Assembly: GCA_037624485.1 (NCBI GenBank)
Contig: JASJJC010000002.1
Coordinates: forward strand, 39,882-103,881
DNA length: 64,000 bases
Source: JAFMKE01 sp037624485
GTDB taxonomy: Bacteria; Bacteroidota; Bacteroidia; Chitinophagales; UBA8649
Direction: 5' to 3'
Within the stretch, counting starts at the first letter, position 1, and every line of letters begins with the position of its first letter. Shown piece after piece: positions 17,911 to 26,247 of this stretch. A program made the translations under genes and the position numbers. Below the pieces are notes generated by a model, which worked only from the letters and a program-made list of their open reading frames with translations, ran no database searches and was not told the origin of the DNA.

Positions 17911-19208
17911 AAATTAGTGTGATTGGAACAGGTTATGTAGGGCTCGTTTCGGGTACCTGTTTTGCTGAGACAGGAAATTCAGTTATCTGTGTAGATATCG
18001 ATAAAAATAAAGTGGAGCGACTTAATAGGAAAGAATGTACTATTTATGAGCCAGGACTCGAGCTTCTATTGGAACGCAATGTAAATCAAGGTCGTCTAAG
18101 TTTTACAACCGATCTGGAATATGCCATTGATAATACCGATATTGTTTTCTTAGCATTACCGACACCTCCGGGTGGGGATGGAGCTGCAGATTTATCTTAT
18201 GTGCTAGGTATGGCAGAAAAGTTAGGTACAATTATTAAGGAGTATAAAGTTATCGTGGATAAGAGCACGGTGCCTGTAGGAACTGCAGACTTGGTTTATG
18301 CAGCGATTTCGAAAAATGCTACTGTTGATTTCGATGTAGTTTCAAATCCAGAGTTTTTAAGAGAGGGAGTTGCTGTCGATGACTTTATGAAACCTGACCG
18401 AGTGGTTATTGGAACTTCCTCTGAAAAGGCGAAGAAAATAATGGAACGACTTTATAAGCCTTATGTGATGTCAGGTAATCCTTTGGTCTTTATGGACGAG
18501 CGATCTGCTGAGTTAACCAAATATGCTGCTAATTCATTTTTAGCAACGAAAATTTCGTTCATGAACGAAATAGCAAATCTGTGCGAAAGAACAGGTGCTA
18601 ATGTTGACATGATAAGAAAAGGTATGGGCTCAGATGAAAGAATTGGTAAAAGATTCTTGTTTGCGGGCATTGGTTATGGGGGAAGTTGCTTCCCTAAAGA
18701 CGTGCAAGCTTTAGAAAGAACTGCAAAAGACTATGACTATGACTTTAAGATTTTAAATGCGGTTATGGATGTTAATGCCAACCAAAAGCAATTGTTTTTC
18801 AATCGAGTTAAAGCGGCTTATCAAGGAGAAATTAAGGGTAAAAAAGCAGCAATTTGGGGGCTGGCATTTAAACCAAATACTGATGATGTCAGAGAAGCTC
18901 CAGCCTTAGAAATAATCACCAATTTGTTGGCGGAAGGTTGCGAAGTTGCGGCTTATGACCCAGAGGCAATGGGCAATGTAGAAGCAGTTTTTGGTGATAA
19001 AGTTACTTTTTGTAAATCGATGTACAAGGCAACAGAAAATGCTGATTTTTTGATTATAGCTACAGAGTGGTCAGTGTTTCGAACACCTGATTTTGAAAAG
19101 CTTGCCAAAAATTTAAAAGACAAGACTATCTTTGATGGTAGAAATATCTATGAAAAAGATCAAGTGAAAGAATTAGGATTTAGTTATTTTAGTATTGGAC
19201 GACCATAG
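17907..19208 (+). CDS. ugd: UDP-glucose 6-dehydrogenase
   Basis: 433 residues. NAD-dependent oxidation of UDP-glucose to UDP-glucuronate. The N-terminal Rossmann motif is GTGYVGLVSG, the catalytic Cys lies in GYGGSCFPKD near residue 260, and the C-terminal WGLAFKPNTDDVREAP segment is typical. The next gene encodes UDP-glucuronate decarboxylase, so the pair should make UDP-xylose. It overlaps the aminotransferase gene by 4 bp. Confidence 0.95.
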   Translation: MKISVIGTGYVGLVSGTCFAETGNSVICVDIDKNKVERLNRKECTIYEPGLELLLERNVNQGRLSFTTDLEYAIDNTDIVFLALPTPPGGDGAADLSYVLGMAEKLGTIIKEYKVIVDKSTVPVGTADLVYAAISKNATVDFDVVSNPEFLREGVAVDDFMKPDRVVIGTSSEKAKKIMERLYKPYVMSGNPLVFMDERSAELTKYAANSFLATKISFMNEIANLCERTGANVDMIRKGMGSDERIGKRFLFAGIGYGGSCFPKDVQALERTAKDYDYDFKILNAVMDVNANQKQLFFNRVKAAYQGEIKGKKAAIWGLAFKPNTDDVREAPALEIITNLLAEGCEVAAYDPEAMGNVEAVFGDKVTFCKSMYKATENADFLIIATEWSVFRTPDFEKLAKNLKDKTIFDGRNIYEKDQVKELGFSYFSIGRP

Positions 19209-19211
19209 CGT

Positions 19212-20195
19212 ATGAAAAAAATATTAGTTACAGGAGCAGCCGGGTTTTTGGGATCACATTTGTGTGATCGATTTATCAAAGAAGGTTATTATGTAATTGG
19301 TATGGATAATTTGATTACCGGAAGAATGGAAAATATTCAACACCTTTTCAAATTGCCAAATTTTGAGTTTTATCACCATGATGTAACTAATTTTATACAT
19401 ATTCCCGGTGATTTAGATTATGTTTTACATTTTGCATCTCCAGCAAGTCCCATAGATTATTTAAAAATACCCATTCAAACATTAAAAGTGAGTTCATTAG
19501 GAACGCATAATTGTCTGGGTTTAGCAAAAGCAAAAAATGCCAGAATTCTAGTGGCTTCTACTTCTGAGATTTATGGAAATCCTCAGGTGCATCCTCAAAA
19601 CGAAGAGTATTGGGGCAATGTAAATCCGATTGGTCCAAGAGGGGTTTATGATGAAGCGAAAAGATTTCAAGAAGCCTTAACAATGGCTTATCATACCTAT
19701 CATAAGGTGGAAACTAGGATAGTTCGAATTTTTAATACCTATGGCCCAAGAATGAGGTTGAATGATGGCCGTGCTTTGCCGGCATTTATTGGGCAAGCTT
19801 TGCGTGGAGAAGATATAACGGTCTTTGGTGATGGCTCACAAACAAGGTCTTTTTGCTATGTGGACGATCTCGTTGAAGGAATTTATCGTTTATTAATGAG
19901 TGATCATGCACAACCTATAAACATCGGTAATCCGGATGAAATTAGTATCAAAGAATTTGCTGAAGAGATTATACAGCTTACAAATACAAAACAGCAAGTC
20001 GTTTTGAGAGAATTACCTATTGATGATCCAAAACAAAGGCAACCGGATATAAGTCGGGCTAAAGAAATTTTAAATTGGAGCCCAAAGGTTTCTAGAAGGG
20101 AAGGATTAGCGCGGACATATGAGTATTTTAAGCAACTGAGTCAAGAGGAATTGCACAAGAAAGATCATAATGATTTTAGTAATTATAAACGGTAA
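19212..20195 (+). CDS. UDP-glucuronate decarboxylase (UDP-xylose synthase)
   Basis: 327 residues, extended SDR family. The NAD site is GAAGFLGSH. The ASTSEIYG segment and the following GNVNPIGPRGVYDEAKRF, which carries the catalytic Tyr and Lys, are the signature of UXS-type UDP-xylose synthases. The GRMENIQHL region is also typical. It uses the product of ugd, which lies 3 bp upstream. UDP-xylose would supply a pentose to surface polysaccharide or glycoprotein. Confidence 0.93.
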   Translation: MKKILVTGAAGFLGSHLCDRFIKEGYYVIGMDNLITGRMENIQHLFKLPNFEFYHHDVTNFIHIPGDLDYVLHFASPASPIDYLKIPIQTLKVSSLGTHNCLGLAKAKNARILVASTSEIYGNPQVHPQNEEYWGNVNPIGPRGVYDEAKRFQEALTMAYHTYHKVETRIVRIFNTYGPRMRLNDGRALPAFIGQALRGEDITVFGDGSQTRSFCYVDDLVEGIYRLLMSDHAQPINIGNPDEISIKEFAEEIIQLTNTKQQVVLRELPIDDPKQRQPDISRAKEILNWSPKVSRREGLARTYEYFKQLSQEELHKKDHNDFSNYKR

Positions 20196-20200
20196 AAATT

Positions 20201-20773
20201 ATGAACACTTATTACGCACACCCAACTGCAGTAATCGATGAAGGCTGCGAAATAGGACATGGAACAAAAATTTGGCATTTTACGCATGTAATGCCTAATG
20301 CTAAGCTAGGTAAAAACTGTAATTTAGGCCAAAATGTAGTCGTTTCTCCTGAGGTTGTCTTAGGGGATAATGTTAAAGTTCAAAATAATGTTTCCATCTA
20401 CACTGGAGTTATCTGCGAAGATGATGTATTTTTGGGTCCTTCTATGGTTTTCACTAATGTTATGAATCCTAGAAGTGCGGTGGATAGAAAAAATCAATTC
20501 ATGCGGACAAACGTAGGGAGGGGAGCTAGTATTGGTGCGAATGCAACAATTATTTGCGGGAATGATATCGGTGAATTCGCTTTTATCGGTGCCGGAACAG
20601 TAATTGTTGAAGATGTGCCATCCTACTCGTTATGGGTAGGAAATCCGGGTAAAATGATAGGTTGGATGAGTGAGTTTGGTCACCGGCTAGAATTTAATGA
20701 GGCAGGTATCGCTGCTTGCCCTGAAAGCGGCGAAGAATATAAATTAGAATTAGATAGGGTTTTAAAGTTATAG
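20201..20773 (+). CDS. Sugar N-acetyltransferase, WbpD-like
   Basis: 190 residues of left-handed beta-helix hexapeptide repeats. The segments GTKIWHFTHVMPNA, FLGPSMVFTNVMNPRS and WVGNPGKMIGWMSEFGHRL are close to WbpD/WlbB, which acetylate the 3-amino group of UDP-2-acetamido-3-amino-glucuronate. With the WbpE-like aminotransferase at the operon start and the UDP-HexNAc dehydrogenase that follows, it suggests a 2,3-diacetamido uronic acid. One pathway enzyme, the 3-dehydrogenase, is missing locally. Confidence 0.9.
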   Translation: MNTYYAHPTAVIDEGCEIGHGTKIWHFTHVMPNAKLGKNCNLGQNVVVSPEVVLGDNVKVQNNVSIYTGVICEDDVFLGPSMVFTNVMNPRSAVDRKNQFMRTNVGRGASIGANATIICGNDIGEFAFIGAGTVIVEDVPSYSLWVGNPGKMIGWMSEFGHRLEFNEAGIAACPESGEEYKLELDRVLKL

Positions 20774-20776
20774 ATT

Positions 20777-22066
20777 ATGTATGAGGAAATACTTAATAAA
20801 GAGAAGAAACTAGCAGTGATTGGTTTAGGTTATGTCGGCTTGCCAATTGCGCTTGAGTTTGCTAAGAGTGTTTCGGTTATTGGTTTTGATATTCATCCTG
20901 GTCGTATAGAAATGATGAAAAATGGGGTGGATCCTAGCCAAGAGCTTAAAAAAGAAGCCTTTGAAGGAGCTGATATTCATTTCACCGCTAATCCTGATGA
21001 TTTGAAAGATGCGAGTTTCTTTATAGTTGCTGTTCCAACTCCAGTAGACTCGCACAAGGTTCCAGATTTAGCTCCAGTCTTAAAAGCTTCTGAAACTGTG
21101 GGCAAGGTATTAAATGAAGGGGATTATGTGGTTTATGAGTCTACAGTATATCCCGGTTGTACCGAGGAAGATTGTATTCCTGTATTGGAAAAAATGTCAG
21201 GATTAAAGTTTGTAAACGATTTCAAGGTTGGTTATTCTCCTGAGCGAATCAATCCAGGTGACAAGGAACATACGCTTACTAAAATTATAAAAGTAGTTTC
21301 TGGATGTGATGAGGAATCACTTGATAATATAGCAAAGGTTTATGAGCTTGTGGTTGAAGCCGGAGTTCATCGCGCAACAACCATTAAGGTGGCTGAAGCT
21401 GCAAAAATTATTGAAAATACCCAAAGAGATTTAAATATCGCGCTGATGAATGAGCTTTCTAAGATATTTGACAGAATGGATATTAATACTTTCGATGTCC
21501 TAGAAGCAGCCGGAACAAAATGGAACTTCTTGAAGTTTTTTCCCGGCCTCGTTGGGGGGCATTGTATTGGTGTAGATCCTTACTACTTAACCTATAAAGC
21601 TATAGGTCTAGGATATAAGCCTGAAGTAATCTTGTCTGGTAGAAGAATCAATGACAGTATGGGTGCCTACGTTGCCCAACGTTTAGTTCAAAAGCTTATC
21701 AAGAATGGTAAACAAATTGCTAGTGCTAAAGTCTTGGTTATGGGATCCACTTTTAAAGAGGATGTGGCGGATATAAGGAATTCAAAAGTTGTCGATGTTA
21801 TTAAAGAGCTTAAAGGCTTTTCGGTTAATGTAGATGTAACAGATGCTTATGCTGAAAAAAGAGAGATGAAAGAAGAATATGGAATTGAGCTAATTGACGA
21901 GGTGGAGACTAAGTATGATGCAATAATTGTTGCAGTTAATCACGATAAGTATTTAGCATACGATGATGCATATTTTGATAGTATCACAACAGAAAACTCA
22001 ATACTGGTAGATATTAAAGGTATTTTTAGAGGTAAAATTAAGAGTTTAGAATATTGGTCATTGTAA
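20777..22066 (+). CDS. UDP-N-acetyl-hexosamine 6-dehydrogenase (TviB/WbpO/WbpA-type)
   Basis: 429 residues, UDP-glucose/GDP-mannose dehydrogenase superfamily. The N-terminal IGLGYVGLPIALEF is followed by YSPERINPGDKEH and LVGGHCIGVDPYYL, where the Cys is catalytic. This pattern marks the UDP-GlcNAc/GalNAc dehydrogenases rather than UDP-glucose dehydrogenases. It should make UDP-GlcNAcA or UDP-GalNAcA. A TviC/WbpP-like epimerase lies two genes downstream, so both uronic acids are reachable. Confidence 0.92.
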   Translation: MYEEILNKEKKLAVIGLGYVGLPIALEFAKSVSVIGFDIHPGRIEMMKNGVDPSQELKKEAFEGADIHFTANPDDLKDASFFIVAVPTPVDSHKVPDLAPVLKASETVGKVLNEGDYVVYESTVYPGCTEEDCIPVLEKMSGLKFVNDFKVGYSPERINPGDKEHTLTKIIKVVSGCDEESLDNIAKVYELVVEAGVHRATTIKVAEAAKIIENTQRDLNIALMNELSKIFDRMDINTFDVLEAAGTKWNFLKFFPGLVGGHCIGVDPYYLTYKAIGLGYKPEVILSGRRINDSMGAYVAQRLVQKLIKNGKQIASAKVLVMGSTFKEDVADIRNSKVVDVIKELKGFSVNVDVTDAYAEKREMKEEYGIELIDEVETKYDAIIVAVNHDKYLAYDDAYFDSITTENSILVDIKGIFRGKIKSLEYWSL

Positions 22067-22072
22067 AATACT

Positions 22073-23119
22073 ATGAAAAAGATACTAATAACGGGAGGAG
22101 CTGGATTTATTGGATCCCATGTGGTTCGATTGTTTTTGAAGAATTATCCTGAATATCAGATATATAATTTGGATAAGTTGACTTATGCAGGTAATCTTGA
22201 AAATCTCAAAGATATTGAGGATAATCCAAATTACAATTTTGTAAAAGGAGACATCGTAGATGCTGACTTTATTCATAAGTTGTTTGAGAAAGAATTATTC
22301 GATGGGGTCATTCATCTCGCGGCTGAATCGCATGTTGACCGCTCGATATCTAATCCATTAGAATTTGTCATGACCAATGTAATCGGAACAGTAAACTTAT
22401 TAAACGCCGCTAAATTTCATTGGAAATCTTTTGAGGATAAATTGTTTTATCACGTCAGTACGGATGAAGTGTATGGTAGTTTGGGCGCTACAGGATTTTT
22501 TACCGAAGAGACGTCCTATGACCCGCATAGTCCGTATTCATCGTCAAAAGCAAGCAGTGATCATTTCGTCAGAGCTTATCATGATACATACGAATTGCCT
22601 GTGGTAATCTCTAATTGCAGTAACAACTATGGTTCTCATCAGTTTCCTGAAAAATTGATTCCACTATGTATTAATAATATTAAAAATAATCAACCTTTAC
22701 CTATATATGGAAATGGCAAATATACAAGGGACTGGTTGTGGGTTTTTGACCATGCTAGAGCAATTGATTTGGTTTTTCATCAAGGTAAAAAAGGGGAAAC
22801 CTATAACATTGGTGGTTTTAACGAATGGCAAAACATTGAATTAGTAAAGACTTTATGCAGGTTAATGGATAAGAAACTTCAAAGAGATCCGGGCACTAAT
22901 GAAAAATTGATAACTTTTGTGAAAGACAGACCTGGTCACGATTTGCGATATGCTATAGATGCAAGCAAGATTCAAAAAGAGTTGGGCTTTGAGCCTTCAG
23001 TTCAATTTGAAGAGGGTTTAGAAAAAACAGTTGACTGGTATTTGAAAAATGGGGAATGGTTGAGTAACGTTACCTCTGGAACATATAAAAATTATTACGT
23101 TAAACAATATACTTCTTAA
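22073..23119 (+). CDS. rfbB: dTDP-glucose 4,6-dehydratase
   Basis: 348 residues, extended SDR. The NAD motif GGAGFIGSHVVRLF, AAESHVDRSI, the HVSTDEVYGSL segment with the acid-base DE pair, and YSSSKASSDHFVRAYH with the catalytic Tyr-Lys all match RmlB. It makes dTDP-4-keto-6-deoxyglucose, used by RfbC two genes downstream. RfbA and RfbD of the rhamnose pathway are not in the window. Confidence 0.95.
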   Translation: MKKILITGGAGFIGSHVVRLFLKNYPEYQIYNLDKLTYAGNLENLKDIEDNPNYNFVKGDIVDADFIHKLFEKELFDGVIHLAAESHVDRSISNPLEFVMTNVIGTVNLLNAAKFHWKSFEDKLFYHVSTDEVYGSLGATGFFTEETSYDPHSPYSSSKASSDHFVRAYHDTYELPVVISNCSNNYGSHQFPEKLIPLCINNIKNNQPLPIYGNGKYTRDWLWVFDHARAIDLVFHQGKKGETYNIGGFNEWQNIELVKTLCRLMDKKLQRDPGTNEKLITFVKDRPGHDLRYAIDASKIQKELGFEPSVQFEEGLEKTVDWYLKNGEWLSNVTSGTYKNYYVKQYTS

Positions 23120-23121
23120 AT

Positions 23122-24105
23122 ATGGAGATGTACCAAAATAAGTATCACGAAGGTAGCATTGAAGACAAGAAGTTTTTGGTTACCGGTGGAGCAGGATTTA
23201 TTGGTTCGCACATTGTAGCATACTTGCTAAAAAATAAGGCCGGGCTTGTTCGAGTACTCGACAATCTGATTACGGGAAATTATTCCAATATTCAAGAATG
23301 GGAAGAGCATCCAAATTTTGAATTTATTGAAGGAGATATCACGGATACTGCAACCTGCTTGCATGCCTGTGAAGGAATAGAGTATTTATCTCATCAGGCT
23401 GCATTGGGTTCTGTTCCTCGATCTATCAAAGACCCTGCTCGAACAAATTCAATCAATGTGGATGGGTTTTTAAACATGATGATAGCAGCAAAAGACTGTC
23501 AAGTGAGTAAAATTGTTTTTGCTAGTTCCTCTTCGGTTTATGGTACGGAAAAGTCATTGCCAAAATTTGAAGATAAAATTGGTGATCCACTTTCTCCTTA
23601 TGCAGTTTCAAAGTACACGAATGAACTTTATGCAAAGGTGTTCGGGCTGACTTATGGAATGAAAATTATTGGTTTGCGTTATTTTAATGTTTTTGGACCA
23701 AGGCAAGATCCTTCAGGACCTTATGCCGCCGTAATTCCAATTTTTATTGATAAGTTGAAAAGAATAAGTCCCGTTTATATAGATGGAGATGGCGAGCAAA
23801 CTCGAGATTTCACTTTTGTGGAAAATGCTGTCCAAGCAAATATTCGGGCCATGTTATGTGGTAATGAGAAAGCTTTCGGACAAATCTATAACATAGCCTA
23901 TGGAGAGAATTATTCAGTCAATTACTTATATAATTCTATTAGAGAATCGTTAGAAAGTGAGCAAGAAGCAATTCACAGAGAAAGTCGGAAAGGTGATGTT
24001 AAGAATTCTTTAGCAGATATTTCAAAAGCGAAGGAACTATTAGGATATCAGCCTTTGTTTAATTTTAAAGATGGGCTGCCAATAACCATTGAATCCTATA
24101 AATAG
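23122..24105 (+). CDS. UDP-N-acetylglucosamine 4-epimerase-like SDR (TviC/WbpP type)
   Basis: 327 residues. The NAD site is GGAGFIGSHIVAYLL. HQAALGSVPRSIKDP, the SSSSVYGTEKSLPK segment and GLRYFNVFGPRQDP match the WbpP/TviC branch of GalE-like epimerases. Paired with the UDP-HexNAc dehydrogenase upstream it would give UDP-GalNAcA. It overlaps the following phosphatase gene by 17 bp if that gene starts at its earliest codon. Confidence 0.9.
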   Translation: MEMYQNKYHEGSIEDKKFLVTGGAGFIGSHIVAYLLKNKAGLVRVLDNLITGNYSNIQEWEEHPNFEFIEGDITDTATCLHACEGIEYLSHQAALGSVPRSIKDPARTNSINVDGFLNMMIAAKDCQVSKIVFASSSSVYGTEKSLPKFEDKIGDPLSPYAVSKYTNELYAKVFGLTYGMKIIGLRYFNVFGPRQDPSGPYAAVIPIFIDKLKRISPVYIDGDGEQTRDFTFVENAVQANIRAMLCGNEKAFGQIYNIAYGENYSVNYLYNSIRESLESEQEAIHRESRKGDVKNSLADISKAKELLGYQPLFNFKDGLPITIESYK

Positions 24106-24862
24106 ATATGTGTTTAGTATTTTAAAAGACTTATTTAAATCAAAACCTAAGCAGATCCTAAGCGATCTATCTGATATTGGTGTGGATATGCATTCACATT
24201 TGATACCTGGTATTGATGATGGTTCAAAGTCAAATGAGCAGTCTTTGGAAATGATTTCACGCTTACAAGATTATGGTTTTTCAAAATTGATTACCACACC
24301 CCATATCATGAGTGGAGGATATGACAATACCACCAGTATTATTCAAAAGGGTTCGGAGAGTCTCAATCTTTATTTAGAAAAAAATAAAGTAGACATAGAA
24401 CTAAAATGTTCCTCGGAGTATTATTTGGATGGACATTTTGAGGATTTAATCAATCAAAAGGATTTAATGCCAATCGGCGATAATTATATTTTGTTTGAAT
24501 TTTCATATATGTTTCGACCAACAGATGGTGAAAGGGTGATCTTTGATTTAGGACTAGATGGATTTAGGCCGATATTAGCCCATCCTGAGCGTTATAATTA
24601 TATGGCTGACAAGAACTTATCTAAGTTAAAAACACTTAAGGATACCGGTGTTTTGTTTCAGCTTAACTTATTTTCTTTAGTGGGGGCATATGGTCCTATA
24701 GCTCAAAAAGTAGGGGAGCATTTAATTCGTGAAAGAATGATCGATTTCGTTGGAACTGATTTACATAATCCATCGCAACTCGAGTATTTAAATAAGTTAT
24801 TGGAAAGTGAATCCTTAATGGATTTAATTCAGCAAGATCAATTGAAGAATAAAGTATTATAA
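24089..24862 (+). CDS. PHP-type tyrosine-protein phosphatase, CpsB/YwqE-like
   Basis: About 257 residues. The metal-binding PHP motif DMHSHLIPGIDDGS is near residue 34, with further ligands in TTPHIM, the SSEYYLDGHF region, LAHPERY and GTDLHNP. Relatives dephosphorylate the BY-kinase that controls capsule export. No Wzc-like kinase is in the window, so its partner is elsewhere. The start is uncertain: TTG 24089 overlaps the epimerase gene, and GTG 24110 just after that gene's stop is also plausible. Confidence 0.87.
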   Translation: MNPINRYVFSILKDLFKSKPKQILSDLSDIGVDMHSHLIPGIDDGSKSNEQSLEMISRLQDYGFSKLITTPHIMSGGYDNTTSIIQKGSESLNLYLEKNKVDIELKCSSEYYLDGHFEDLINQKDLMPIGDNYILFEFSYMFRPTDGERVIFDLGLDGFRPILAHPERYNYMADKNLSKLKTLKDTGVLFQLNLFSLVGAYGPIAQKVGEHLIRERMIDFVGTDLHNPSQLEYLNKLLESESLMDLIQQDQLKNKVL

Positions 24863-24863
24863 A

Positions 24864-25400
24864 ATGAAGTTTACATCGGCAGGTATGCAGGATTTATGGT
24901 TAATTGAACCAACTGTTTTAGAAGATCATAGAGGCTACTTCTTTGAAGGCTTTAATAAAAAAACATTTGAGGCTAAAACAAACTTAAACATCGATTTTGT
25001 TCAAGATAATGAATCTAAATCAACTAAAGGAGTGCTGCGTGGACTGCATTTTCAGCATGGTAGGTATGCTCAAGCAAAATTAGTACGCGTCTTGCAAGGC
25101 GAAGTACAGGATGTTGTAGTTGATTTAAGAGAGGGGTCATTAAGCTACGGCAAACACTATTCAGTAATCCTTTCCGGAAAAAACCGTAAACAGTTATTTA
25201 TTCCTAGAGGTTTTGCACATGGTTTCTTAGTGCTAAGTGATTCGGCAATCTTTAGTTATAAATGTGATAACTATTACAATAAAGAGAGTGAAGGTGGTTT
25301 ATTGTTTAACTGTCCTAAACTAGCCATATCGTGGGAGCTACCAGGCCAAGAATTGAAGCTCTCCGAAAAAGACCTTGTTCTTTCATGCTTCGAAGGTTAA
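24864..25400 (+). CDS. rfbC: dTDP-4-dehydrorhamnose 3,5-epimerase
   Basis: 178 residues, cupin-like RmlC family. QDNESKSTKGVLRGLHFQ contains the catalytic His, and FIPRGFAHGFLVLSDSA the second conserved segment. It acts on the product of RfbB. It is the last gene of the nucleotide-sugar operon, 1 bp after the phosphatase. No clear terminator follows before the convergent zinc-finger gene. Confidence 0.95.
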   Translation: MKFTSAGMQDLWLIEPTVLEDHRGYFFEGFNKKTFEAKTNLNIDFVQDNESKSTKGVLRGLHFQHGRYAQAKLVRVLQGEVQDVVVDLREGSLSYGKHYSVILSGKNRKQLFIPRGFAHGFLVLSDSAIFSYKCDNYYNKESEGGLLFNCPKLAISWELPGQELKLSEKDLVLSCFEG

Positions 25401-25407
25401 TCCGGTT

Positions 25408-25749
25408 TTATTCTTCTGCTCGAATTATTTTATAATTAATAGAATCCGTTGACTGTATCGCATAATCGTAATAGTGCTTCATTTGGGTCTCATCCATGTG
25501 ATGTGTGCAAAAAGTAAAGTTGAAATTTTGCTTAATGAGATAGTTTTGATTAACAAGCGGTCCATTTTTTAGGTAATAATCTTCCAAAATCTTCCTATTT
25601 CGTCTAAGACAGCTATTAATCAGTCGTATGGTTTGATTGCTTGTTCTGTTTTGCCGACTATGATAACTTGCGCGACAATAGTCATTACAAAATTTTTTGT
25701 CTATTCTGCCTATAAGGGCTGATTCACACTCTTTACAAAATGATTTCAT
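25408..25749 (-). CDS. Small zinc-finger protein, unknown function
   Basis: 113 residues. The N-terminus has a four-cysteine ribbon, CKEC then FCNDYCRASYHSR, probably binding one zinc. The remaining basic helical region (NQTIRLINSCLRRNRKILEDYY) could bind nucleic acid. Similar small proteins are common in Bacteroidota but have no assigned role. A TAATTTTC box ends 4 bp before the ATG at 25749, supporting the start. It is convergent with the sugar operon. Confidence 0.75.
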   Translation of the reverse strand: MKSFCKECESALIGRIDKKFCNDYCRASYHSRQNRTSNQTIRLINSCLRRNRKILEDYYLKNGPLVNQNYLIKQNFNFTFCTHHMDETQMKHYYDYAIQSTDSINYKIIRAEE

Positions 25750-25753
25750 TGCT

Positions 25754-25761
25754 GAAAATTA
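25754..25761 (-). promoter_or_regulatory. -7-like box (TAATTTTC) of the zinc-finger gene
   Basis: One-base variant of TAnnTTTG, 4 bp from ATG 25749 on the minus strand. Weak by itself; the recurring spacing gives it some support. Confidence 0.3.
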
Positions 25762-25864
25762 GGAAAAATAGTTTGAGCGTATGTTTCTATTGCGTGATGA
25801 CCTATTAGCTTTGAGTAGATTTATCTAACCATAAATTATTCAAAACGATATCGGGGTCTTTTTG

Positions 25865-25872
25865 TAAATTTG
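25865..25872 (+). promoter_or_regulatory. -7 box (TAAATTTG) upstream of the Kazal lipoprotein gene
   Basis: Exact consensus, 71 bp before ATG 25944. The leader would contain TGCAT...ATGCA arms enclosing GGTTT/AAACC, a possible small hairpin at about 25876-25906. Confidence 0.45.
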
Positions 25873-25943
25873 GGATGCATAAGAAGAGGTTTAAAAAACC
25901 AATGCACCAAAAAAATGATCTCACTTTCTAAGAAGGGTATCCG

Positions 25944-26168
25944 ATGAATAAATTTATATGTTTAGGGGTTTTGATAACAATTGGTTTTGTAATGGGCTGC
26001 TCAAAGAAAAACAGTATTCAACAAGATTGTATGGGTGTAATCAAGGATGATTGTATCTGTACGCAACAATATGAGCCTGTTTGCGGTTGCGATTTTAAAA
26101 CGTATAGTAATAGTTGCACTGCTAATTGTGCCGGAGTATTGCGCTATACATTAGGAAGATGTAAATAA
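25944..26168 (+). CDS. Kazal-domain lipoprotein (putative serine-protease inhibitor)
   Basis: 74 residues. The signal peptide ends in the lipobox VMGC (Cys19), so the mature protein should be lipid-anchored. The rest is a single Kazal domain: CICTQQYEPVCGCDFKTYSNSC, six cysteines in the usual order, ending LGRC. Kazal domains block serine proteases through a reactive-site loop, here around TQQYEP. An AAGAAGG purine run lies 10 bp before the ATG. The target protease is unknown. Confidence 0.87.
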   Translation: MNKFICLGVLITIGFVMGCSKKNSIQQDCMGVIKDDCICTQQYEPVCGCDFKTYSNSCTANCAGVLRYTLGRCK

Positions 26169-26235
26169 GACTGATTAGGAATACGTGGTTGGTTTCCCAA
26201 GGGCTTTTGTCCATGCTATTTCATTAAAATTTTCG

Positions 26236-26243
26236 TTTCTTTG
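26236..26243 (+). promoter_or_regulatory. -7-like box (TTTCTTTG) of the amidohydrolase gene
   Basis: One-base variant of TAnnTTTG ending 4 bp before ATG 26248, the same spacing as several other genes here. Confidence 0.35.
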
Positions 26244-26247
26244 TAGC

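Noticed and set aside
16789..25400. Horizontally acquired polysaccharide island
   Set aside because: Codon and base composition look like the neighbours by eye, and there are no integrases, insertion sequences or tRNA boundaries.
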